From Charina bottae (Eukaryota > Chordata > Lepidosauria > Squamata > Charinaidae), in assembly GCA_023362775.1 (NCBI GenBank), contig JALMGJ010000060.1, forward strand, positions 1,188,501 through 1,252,500: 64,000 nt of DNA, in the 5' to 3' direction. Positions within the stretch are counted from its first letter, which is position 1. Each line of letters begins with the position of its first letter. Positions 55,259 to 64,000 of the stretch are shown in pieces. Under the pieces are notes generated by a model. The model saw only the letters and a list, made by a program, of their open reading frames with translations. It was not told where the DNA came from and did not search any database. A program made the translations under genes and the position numbers.

Positions 55259-56785
55259 CTTTTCAGTGCTTCCAAAGGACTGAGACAGATGAGCAAAACC
55301 TCCAGCATGAGATGTCCACTGCTGAGCTAAGTCATCTCCAATTGCAAGCTGGGGATTGGATCAGATTAATTGATAACAGTCACTGATGAGAAATAAGCTT
55401 GGGGTTCAGTTTTCCAACATTTTTTTCCGTGGAAAAAACAATTGTCTAATAGCTCTAAATCTGCCTTCCGCACATGATGCCCTCCCATTGTGAGGTAGCA
55501 ATTCCAAGAAGCCCAGCCAATGTGGCTAGTAGTAGTGCTGGCTAAGAATTCTAGGTTGTGAAAGTCGGCTCTGACTGATCTCTTACAGATAATGAACGAG
55601 AGTTCTCGAGTTTGGTAGCAATACCAGAGATGGTGCTTTAAAATTTCTGTTAAATAGCAAGTATGAAACTATTTTAAGTGGTTCTTTACCATAATTGTGA
55701 GGCATTAACTGTCTTTTTGAAAAGAGAAACTATTTTTTAATTGCCTTAGTCTATCTTCACTGAGCTGATGCCTTTGAGATGTGTTGGCTGCAACGTTGCC
55801 AACATGGCCCCTGGGACTTCTGGAGGCTTACAGTCCTAACACATTGAAAGGATGCCAGCTTGGGAAAGACTGGCCTATATTCAAAGACCGATAATCATTT
55901 TCAGTGAAGTTGTTAGGGCTGTGATTATCTTAATGTTTACTTCTTTCTTGTTCCAAATCTTTCATCTGTGTCACTTTTGCATGAGCCATTAAGTGTGCTT
56001 TTGCACATACCTCCTGAATGTATCCTAAAGAGCCTTTGCAAATGGTAAACTCTCTCTGCATGTAGAACCTTTTAAGTTAGCAACAAGGTAGGGTCACTCA
56101 ATTTGATGTGGCCAAAATGGCTAGAGACTAGCTGAGTTGTACAGCATCCTAATGTTAGTAATGTCAGAGTTGGCATGGCTAAGGGAGAGTAAATTAGAAA
56201 GCCCATTAGATTCAATGAACAGTCTAATTGTGCTAATATTGTGGATATAACCTTAACTGCAGACGGTTTGATTGTGCTAAAGTGTGGTTCTTCCCTTGCC
56301 CTATCTCTTCTTGTCCCCTATTTTAGTTACAGTACCCTGCTGGTATATCTTTGCCAAATGCTCAGATCTCTCCATTAACAGATTTCTGGAATCAGCCTAT
56401 AACCAGAAAAATCTAATCCTAAAACCCTCCATCTGTGAATTAGGATTGCCCTGTCAATTAGTAGCTCTGGTTCGGAGAGGCCAGCTCGTTTTTGTCTTAC
56501 CAGTTTACTTTTCTTTATTTCTTCTGCATTTTCTACCTCCTACCTCATACTCTTCCTTGATAATGGGCTTCTCAAGAAGTACAAGTGCCTTATCCAGATG
56601 ATACATAGACACATTTATAGGGAAGCATTTTCTTCCTTTTCTTCTCTGGGAATCTGTGAGAAGGGCAAGGCTTTTATTCACCCTACTTTCTCAGAGAGAG
56701 AAAAAATGAACCTAGAAATATATATTTCCTTCAGTGTGAATTCAACTGTAATGAATGAATAAATAAATAAACTGTCCTCTGTATT
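55259..56785 (+). other. PGAP4: PGAP4 3' UTR
   Basis: About 1.5 kb from the stop to an overlapping AATAAATAAATAAA signal at 56759-56772. A degraded MITE-like piece (about 55790-55890) lies inside. Confidence 0.65.
56759..56772 (+). terminator. PGAP4: Candidate PGAP4 poly(A) signal
   Basis: Three overlapping AATAAA hexamers in tandem, the first canonical signal after the PGAP4 stop codon. Confidence 0.6.
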
Positions 56786-56820
56786 TGGGTCTAGGAAAAG
56801 TTGATGTATTGTTCTGATGT

Positions 56821-57097
56821 TGTCAGGGGTTCAGGCGAAGAAACAACGCTGAGCCAGGAATGAAGCTCTAGCTCTTTATTGTTTCTACCATACACAGAAT
56901 CTTGCCAAACTAGTCAAAGTCAAGAGGTGCTAGGGAGAAATACTCCAGTAATCTAAGGCGGGTCCTGTCTGTTTCTTGGCCGGCTGCCCAAGGTCCTCCA
57001 AACTGTAAGATCGTTTCTCCCCCTGGAATGCACCCCTCCTTCCTCTCCTGCGACCTCCATGGCACCACCTCCCTCCTCAGGGACACATTCCATCACA
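56821..57097 (-). mobile_element. Solo LTR with 5-bp target duplication
   Basis: Plus-strand ends TGTCAGGGG and CCATCACA, with GATGT at 56816-56820 and 57098-57102. Read on the minus strand it runs from TGTGATGG to CCCTGACA and carries AATAAA (TTTATT near 56876) before the U5-like end. 277 bp, inserted just beyond the PGAP4 poly(A) signal. Confidence 0.82.
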
Positions 57098-58251
57098 GAT
57101 GTTCTTGCTATTACAGTGCCTTCATTTGAGAAAATGAAGAGAAAATGATAGTAGACAAGGATTTCTGAGGGCATCTGTCTAGAACAGGGACAGTTCATGC
57201 TCCAAAACATCTTTGGGGCATCCAATCAGAAGTATTATCCAGCACAACTAAGTAATGGCCCCAATCAGAATCATTATTTGATGACAGGAAAGTTCTTTAG
57301 CTGCTGATTGCTTGGACCCTCATTGGAGTTTTTGCCAAACCTCCTCATAAGCTTTGCTCCCAAGCACCCTGCCTGTCAATCACTACGCATGCAAGTGGGT
57401 AAAGGTTGACAGGCTGGACATTGAGACCTTTGGACAGCAAAAGGGCACAACTTATCAAGTCAGCCCTACACACCCCATGACACAGAAAGTGGGTAGGGAC
57501 TGACTAGCAGGACATTTAGTAGGAATCTCCCTTGGCATGGGTAGAGGCTGACAGCATGCTTGGCAGGACATCTTTGCTACTGATAGTTTATGCCACTCCA
57601 GGCAGTGCAGACTGCCTATATCATCCTTGCAGTGTAATCTGCAGAAAGTAGCCAACAGAAGCTGGGAAGACCCCACCCTCTACTGTATTTAATCAGCTCA
57701 GTTAGCACGAGAGTACCACATGGTATGTAAATAGCAAGGGGTTAGTTGGGAGAAGATAAAATACACCACTTCAGTTTTGGTTCACTTCTGTGCTTTGGGT
57801 TGGAGATGAGCGGAAGGTTGTATCATGTGGTGGTGGTGTTCTTCAGGAATGATTGGCCAGGTATCCTTGAGGCAAAATTAGAGGGGTATGTAAATATGCC
57901 CTTAACCTAAATTCCAGGGCAGTTGCAAAGCTGACTAGATAACACATGAGCTGCTCTGATTACTTCAAAGAATCAAGTCCATACCTGTGCTAGGAGGCTT
58001 CTGAAACACATGCTTTCCTCCCCCACACAAGCACTGCTGTTGTAACGTGGATTTGTGCAAGATACCTGCAGGACCTGTAACTATGCCAGGCTGTAACCAA
58101 CATACATCATTTTTATCTAGGACACCAATAAACATTACGGGAGGATGTGCAAAGTACTTGTCATCTGAACTTAGCCATCAAAATGAAAAAGGCGTATCAA
58201 CAGCAGCAGAATGCAACCAGTTTGAGGTCTTTTTTCTGTCCTACAAAAATG

Positions 58252-58425
58252 TAGAGACTCTCAAGTCAATCTCAGCTTCTGGTGATTGGGTCTGTTGTAG
58301 TATTACAGAAGCTGTTTGTCATTGCATTCTTCTGGAAAGGGTCTTTTTTTATTTTTTATTTTTAGTCTGGCTAACAGATGGTATTCCCGTGGTTGACCTT
58401 GCTTAGCTTCCAAGATCAGCCAAGT
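58252..58425 (-). mobile_element. 5S-rRNA-derived SINE remnant
   Basis: On the minus strand, CTGATCTTGGAAGCTAAGCA with AGGTC is very close to 5S rRNA. The body ends with CAATCACCAGAAGC, shared with 33248-33420. The 5S internal promoter region is partly kept. Confidence 0.62.
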
Positions 58426-58864
58426 TTTGGCCAGGCGCTGCCATCCCCTGTGGCTTTCCTTTGTCTTCTGCTAACCCATTCCCATCTGAGAAGAACACTA
58501 CTGGCCACACAGGGTTGCTTTAGTTCATGTTCAAATGTTAAACTCTTAAGTTTATTTCAAATGGTGTTGATTGTCAAGAGAAGTCAGAACACACTTGTTT
58601 GGAATTTCAGAGAGAACAGAATCTCAAAATATAATGTTTCAGGATAATTCCCGAGCCTGATCATCACAAATGTTCCATGTGGCATTTAGTACAGTATTAG
58701 AATTAATACCCTTTTGAAGACTACTTGCATGGCCCACTGGCCCACAAACAGACTGTATTTTAGTCTCATTGTGAAAGCAGCCCATGTGGGGTTAATTTCT
58801 TTTTTGGTTCAGTGTGCTACACATACCAAGAAACTGGGTTAATTGAGCAAACTATCATTACATT

Positions 58865-59062
58865 AGGAGAACCAGTTTGGTGTAGTGGTTAAGGCACCAG
58901 GCTAGAAACCAGGAGAAGGTGAGTTCTAGTCCTGCCTTAGGCACAAAGCCAGATGGGTGACCTTGGCAATGGCAAACCACTTCTGAAAAACCTGCTAAGA
59001 AAACTGCAAGGACTTGTCCAGGCAGTCTCCAAGAATCAGACACGATTGAATGGATTAAAAAA
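58865..59062 (+). mobile_element. Sauria-type tRNA SINE with Bov-B-like tail
   Basis: Head AGAACCAGTTTGGTGTAGTG, GAGTTCTAGTCCTGCC, and the tail AAGAATCAGACACGATTGAA followed by an A-run. Internally shorter than 26640-26878: part of the GGGCCAGTCACTCTCTCTCAG section is deleted. Confidence 0.83.
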
Positions 59063-59181
59063 GATCATTACATTAATCATAGGTACAAAATAGCCTGAGA
59101 TTGCTGGCCAACTGCAAGTGCCCCACAACCAATGAAGAGCAATGCAAAGAAGCTCAGTTTCTGCATTATTCTTTAAGGCAG

Positions 59182-59229
59182 AGCTTTCCAAACTGTGTTG
59201 TGACAGGTTAGTGTGTCAGCTGCTGCTGC
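59182..59229 (+). mobile_element. hAT-type MITE left end (AGCTTTCC family)
   Basis: GGCAGAGCTTTCCAAACTGT followed by GTTGTGACAGG matches the left end of 7656-7923. The right inverted end is not recognisable after the minisatellite that follows, although GTGTGTCACGAAATGG at 59703 may be a relic of it. Confidence 0.6.
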
Positions 59230-59700
59230 CTCCAAACCTGCTGTGATTCCACGCCGGTCCTAGTGCCTGCCTTGTGCCTTGCTGCCTCCAAACCTGCTGT
59301 GATTCCGCGCAGGTCCTAGTGACTGTCTTGTGCCTTGCTGCCTCCAAACCTGCCCTGCCAGGATTCCGCGCAGGTCCCAGTGCCTGCCTTGTGCCTGGCT
59401 GCCTCCAAAGCTGCCCTGCCAGGATTCCGCGCAGGTCCCAGTGCCTGTCTTGTGCCTGGCTGCCTCCAAACCTGCCCTGCCAGGATTCCGCGCAGGTCCC
59501 AGTGCCTGCCTTGTGCCTGGCTGCCTCCAAACCTGCCCTGCCAGGATTCCGCGCAGGTCCTAGTGCCTGCCTTGTGCCTTGCTGCCTCCAAACCTGCCCT
59601 GCCAGGATTCCGCGCAGGTCCTAGTGCCTGCCTTGTGCCTTGCTGCCTCCAAACCTGCTGTGATTCTGCGCAGGTCCTAGTGCCTGCCTTGTGCCCTGTA
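59229..59700. repeat. Minisatellite, eight units of 56 or 61 bp
   Basis: Copies of CCTCCAAACCTGC start at 59229, 59285, 59341, 59402, 59463, 59524, 59585 and 59646. Short units contain CTGCTGTGATT; long ones contain CTGCCCTGCCAGGATT. Because 61 is not a multiple of three, several frames stay open on both strands. Those repetitive peptides are not evidence of a gene. Confidence 0.95.
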
Positions 59701-60161
59701 AGAGTGTGTCACGAAATGGTTGGGCAGCTAATTTATCTCTTAATCCAATGCAACTTCCTTATGCTGACATTAAAGTCAGATCAAGAAAGTGTGTGTGTGT
59801 GTGTCCTTCCATTCTTAAATGAACAGTGTGGACAGGTCCTATTACTGCTCTGAAAGAAAAACAAATTTTCCTTTCATTGATAAGGAAATCTTAGAAGAAG
59901 AAAAATTCCATATACTGATTAGACTGAGACATCACAAAAAGCCAATGTTTTGCTTATTAGTTGGATCTACATAAGATTTCACCATGAATTACAGTTTACA
60001 GATCACCATGCAGGGTTCATACATCATCCTAGGCCAAAAACAATCCAAACCCAAGATGGATGAACCAGACCATTGACTCAGAGGGTTTCTTCAGGCTGTG
60101 CCTGTAGATCCTAGGGACTGGCTCTGGGGTTATGTTCCCTACCATTGAACTACAGCCATGC

Positions 60162-60814
60162 CCACAAGTAGCTCTTGATCCTTAAAGTATAAGACCCAAT
60201 GCAGCAGCTCAAAAAACACAGCTGTAAGTCATTTTTTAAAGAAGAGTGTATCTGTTCTTTACAACTATTTGATTCAAACTAATTTTTAGACAGGTATCCT
60301 GGGGAGGGGGGAAAACTGATGAAATGTGCATTGCAACACAAGTACAAAAAGGCAGGGCTTGCCTGGTGCTGTCAACACACAACCACGTAGCATCATCGTG
60401 GTTAGAAATAGATGATAATGTTTTCACAATTATTGTGATTGCAAGAATGGTGCAAAATTCTAATGTTAGTTTAGTTCAGTAATGATTCATTACTAAACTA
60501 AATATACCAAATTAAGAATATTTTGGGTATGCCTTGTTCTACCACTTAGAGTAGCATATCACTCTCCCCACATATAGGGCCTTACCTAAATGAGTTGTGA
60601 TGAAATGTGCATTGCAACACAAGTACAAAAAGGCAGGGCTTGCCTGGTGCTGTCAACACAACACACAACCACGTAGCATCATCGTGGTTAGAAATTAGTT
60701 TGAATCAAATAGTTGTAAAGAACAGATACACTCTTCTTAAAAAAATGACTTACAGCTGTGTTTTTTGAGCTGCTGCATTGGGTCTTGTACTTTAAGGATC
60801 AAGAGCTACTTGTG
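60162..60814. repeat. Mixed duplication: A-B, then B-A reversed
   Basis: Segment A (60162-60285) returns as its near-perfect reverse complement at 60692-60814. Segment B (60318-60409) returns in the same direction at 60598-60695 with a small CA-rich insertion. The remaining 60410-60597 is single copy. Confidence 0.93.
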
Positions 60815-60928
60815 AGTTGTGCTACATAGTGGACACTTCGTCCTAGCAGACTGCTAGGACCCTTATGACCCTTATGGTCATAAGTTTTTCAGTATAAGCA
60901 TTTATACTGAACAGATGAGGGCACATTA

Positions 60929-61000
60929 TTTATTTAGTAAATTTATAGGCTGCCCATCTCATATACATGACTCTAGGCAGCTCACAATTAAAACAGAAAA
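60929..61000 (-). repeat. L2-like 3' end
   Basis: TTTATAGGCTGCCCATCTCA and CTCTAGGCAGCTCACAATTA follow the inverted L2/CR1 tail wording. Confidence 0.5.
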
Positions 61001-61943
61001 AAGTAATAAAAACAACCGGAATTAGAAAACAACAAAAATGACAAAAAACTTCCACACACTACTCTTTTTACTCAATTCCCCCAAAGTTGTTTGAAACTTT
61101 GAGCCATTTAATTTAATCTATCTCTGTCTGTCTATCCCAGAATCCCTGATCAAGAGCCAAAGCTCTAGTGAGAGAACATTGGCTGCGTTTGAATTATTTT
61201 TTCCCCCTTAGTCTCTCATACAGTAGAACCCCATCAAGTTCTCACAAAACCTAGGATTCCACAGAACACAGTTTGTGGGGGGGAAACTGTTTTAATAATA
61301 AACTGTTAATAAAAACTGTGAATAATAGCATATTGGCCAGACACTCTAGGGTTGAATCTGTATGGGTAGGAGGGAAGAGGTTAAGTTGAGTCTAGGAGCT
61401 GGGAGGTGCGCTTATGCAAAAGTTTCCATCAATGAGAAATTGGCTCTCTCACCAGCTCTCCAGAACATCGATGTTTCAAAAGAGCAATACAGTAGCTTAA
61501 ACTGCTGTTTGAGAGCATGCAGCTGAGCCAGTTGACAGAAGCAATGGCATAGAGTCCCAGAGGTGTAGCAACCATTTGGGAGTGATGCAAAGACCCTGCG
61601 GGAAGGTGACCTGAAATAAAACATTTATTTTTCTGTCTGTACAAATTCTATGATTTCTCGTCCCTACTGGATTGTAGTAGATCAGTTCACAAGCATTGGG
61701 GGGGGGGAGTCACATTTCTCAATGCACCAACTTTGGAAAACTCTTAGAATGCCAAGAGACACTTTATGAAATACATATACCACCTGCCCTAGATTCTCAA
61801 TAAAGAAATAATATTTCCATTTTTTCCAGCTCCATTTTAACATTAAATCAAACTAAGGACAAGAATGGGAATAGCACTTTCTAGATTCCTGGTCCTAGGG
61901 ATTCATAATCCCTCATACAGTAGGTAGGACAGACAGTCTAGAC

Positions 61944-62144
61944 CAGTGGTTCTCAACATGGGCCATATGTTCCCCCAGGGGGCATGCTGCATTTCTATGG
62001 GGCCACGATCTTTATATGATACAGTTTAAATTAATAAACAGTGTAAATGGTAAAATACCCTTGTTCACCAACTATGAGGGGGTCATAGAGGTAAATGCGG
62101 CTCAAAAGGGGGCCATGAGCAAAAAAAAAAGTTGAGAATCACTG
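61944..62144. mobile_element. hAT-type MITE with 8-bp target duplication
   Basis: CAGTGGTTCTCAAC and GTTGAGAATCACTG are inverted ends, flanked by the palindromic GTCTAGAC at 61936-61943 and 62145-62152. The ends are those of MER5/Charlie-like hAT families. Confidence 0.9.
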
Positions 62145-63493
62145 GTCTAGACTATAGAGGACACTGCAGCAGACCTTTGGACACATAAGACAAACAAATG
62201 CCAGAGTGAACTAAAACTGTGGAATCTTAACTGTGATATAAAATAGAGGAGGTGTGAATCAAATTGAGAGGGGAATGTTCTATATTGTGCACCTTTTAGT
62301 AGGCAGAGGAAAATCTTGTGGCAACAGGAAGGTTCAATGAAGGTATCTTACTGACAAAAACTGCAGGTTCTCTTAATGTGTCTGGTGGCTAAAGTTCCTG
62401 CTTGTTTGCCTTTTGAACTCTGTGGAGAGAATGTCAGTGGCTTAGCAAACATTGCATCTCTCAGAGAAAGAGCAGTCTAATGATCAAGGCCACCAAGAGA
62501 TTGCACTATAACTGAGACAATGCTGGTTTAACAAAATTCTTGGGCTTTCAACTTTCAGGGCAACTAATTAGGTGGACCACAGGGAGGTTTTGCAGAACCA
62601 ACCCCCAGCTATCCTTCATGCAATGAATGTAGTGAATCTATTAAAAAAAACTTTTCTCCATACTTCATTTTCCCCAGGACACAATGTAGCTGTGTGACAT
62701 ACCCTTCGTTAACATTCAATCAAATATGCATGTGTGATCATGAAAAGCCATAATAGGGTTGGCAATATTTTAAATAACTCTTAGCAGGAGCAGAATATCA
62801 TCGAGATAAGCAGATCTGAAGGAAAAACAGGCAATCATTATAGAGACTATGTGAAATGAATGATGTTGTCTTAAGGCTATATATCTGAAGTCTGCTTAGG
62901 AATGACATTCTCTTTAACATAGCCTTAACTGCATAAACAAACATACTTTCCTGAATGAGGGAAACCCTCCAAACTGTTTCACTCAAACTACACAAATTAG
63001 CAAAACATAGCTTATAAACCTCGTCTGAATTTGCCACTGACTTCCTAGAAAGCTCATTTTTCTCACAAAGGAGGCTAGGTAACAAACACCAACGGGGTTC
63101 ACACTCAACCACTGCTTATCAAATAAACCACCATTGGCTAGGTTCACACAGCTACTAAGGCATAAACCATAGCTTGCAACCACAATGGCTGAGAGCTCTT
63201 TCTTACAGCCAAATGAAAGCACTATCCGTTAGTTCTTGACTAACAGAAAGGTATGCTGGCATAAATTGTGTTGTCCCCATTGTCAATTCCAGCTCTGCCC
63301 CAGTAATGAGAATGGCAACTGGTGTTTATGTACTTATTATGGGCCAAGTTAAGGAAAGGGAGTGGTGGATTTCCCTGGCTTGGCTTCCCTTCCTACCCAG
63401 CTCTCCTGCAAGGGGAATAACAACCACCAATCCTTAACATAGGGTGGGGTGAGTTCAGATGGATTATTAGAATGGCGGGTTTAGTCACCTATC

Positions 63494-63550
63494 AAATTTA
63501 TTTATTATTTCTAACTTATATCACCGCCCATCTCCCCCCACAAGGGGACT
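63494..63550 (-). repeat. L2/CR1-like 3' end
   Basis: CTAACTTATATCACCGCCCA and CAAGGGGACTC repeat the wording of the 27645-27790 copy. Confidence 0.5.
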
Positions 63551-63616
63551 CTTGCCTAACTAATAGGCAGAAGTGGGGAGGTGCTCTCCAAATGTTCCTT
63601 ACAAGCAGTCACCATA

Positions 63617-63656
63617 CCTGTTACTTGTCAGTCAGGCTCACCTGACAGGTAACAGG
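63617..63656. repeat. 40-nt hairpin
   Basis: CCTGTTACTTGTCAG and CTGACAGGTAACAGG pair as two arms with one mismatch around a 10-nt loop. Confidence 0.8.
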
Positions 63657-64000
63657 CATGAAGGATGGGTACAGAGTAAAATGAGAGTGAGGTCTACTAA
63701 CATTCCTACTCAATGCAACCACTCCTCTTCTGTGACCTGTCAGTTGGGCTGTTCCTGAACATGGGCCTAACACTTTTAGAAAATAGCACCAAACTCAGGT
63801 TGGAGCCCAGCAGACAGGTAAAAGGCACAGAGGGGTGTGTATGGTAAAACAGGAAGAGTAGCAAGTGAGTTTCATCCTCAACTGGTGCTTCAAGAAAATG
63901 GTAGTGCTGATATTGAGTGATCTAGGAGCCCTGCTCTGACTTCATTACCTGAGCTACCTAGAAGTAGCCAGTAGACTTTCATGGAAAAGGTGCACACTAG

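Larger units (their letters stand above)
57103..64000. other. Region downstream of PGAP4
   Basis: No gene was seen, and no exon of ALDOB, the next gene in the mammalian order, was recognised. It holds a 5S-derived SINE (58252-58425), a SINE (58865-59062), a minisatellite (59229-59700), a complex duplication (60162-60814), L2-like ends (60929-61000; 63494-63550), a hAT MITE (61944-62144) and a hairpin (63617-63656). The stretches 57110-58240, 61010-61930 and 62160-63480 show nothing I recognise. Confidence 0.65.

Noticed and set aside
59216..59853. Repetitive open frames on both strands at the minisatellite
   Set aside because: A 61-bp stop-free unit opens all frames; no start context, no homology, and frames rotate every unit.
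57103..64000. ALDOB exons, expected from mammalian gene order
   Set aside because: No aldolase coding sequence was recognised in any frame; the gene probably lies beyond the window.

Overview
The window is vertebrate nuclear DNA, most likely from a squamate reptile (lizard or snake). The genes are long and intron-rich. The repeats are squamate in character: tRNA-derived SINEs with Bov-B-like tails, RTE/Bov-B LINE 3' ends, a Penelope-like element with a GIY-YIG endonuclease, hAT and Tc1/mariner-like MITEs, L2/CR1 3' ends and long microsatellites. Lizard versus snake cannot be decided from this sequence alone.

Three protein-coding genes can be read, from left to right. (1) The last three coding exons of GRIN3A (GluN3A NMDA-receptor subunit), + strand, 3425-9185, with the upstream exons outside the window. 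(2) The complete coding sequence of RNF20 (BRE1A, histone H2B E3 ubiquitin ligase), - strand, 44722 down to 17770. It has nineteen coding exons whose phases all join into 982 codons plus stop. A non-coding first exon lies in a CpG-rich promoter near 46.0-46.1 kb. (3) PGAP4/TMEM246 (Golgi GPI-anchor GalNAc transferase), + strand, a single intact coding exon at 54077-55258. Its spliced 5' leader probably starts in a second CpG-rich promoter near 47.1 kb. GRIN3A and RNF20 converge tail to tail, and RNF20 and PGAP4 diverge head to head. This is the gene order I know from human 9q31, read in the opposite direction.

Region by region: 1-9.5 kb is the GRIN3A 3' end with a Penelope fragment, SINEs and a GC-rich hAT MITE in its introns. 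9.5-16.6 kb is intergenic DNA with MITEs, SINEs, a 94-bp GA repeat and a Bov-B-type 3' end. 16.6-46.1 kb is RNF20, with many repeats in its introns. 46.1-54 kb holds the divergent promoters and the PGAP4 first intron, including an 837-bp solo LTR and a cluster of hAT MITEs. 55.3-56.8 kb is the PGAP4 3' UTR. 56.8-64 kb has no gene that I can see; it holds a second solo LTR, a 61-bp minisatellite and an unusual mixed direct/inverted duplication.

No previously undescribed protein system is evident. The unusual material is structural: a GC-AG intron in RNF20, four upstream ATGs in the PGAP4 leader, hAT insertions sharing a TAGAC-like target, adjacent MITE insertions, a long hairpin inside a MITE, and the 60-kb duplication.
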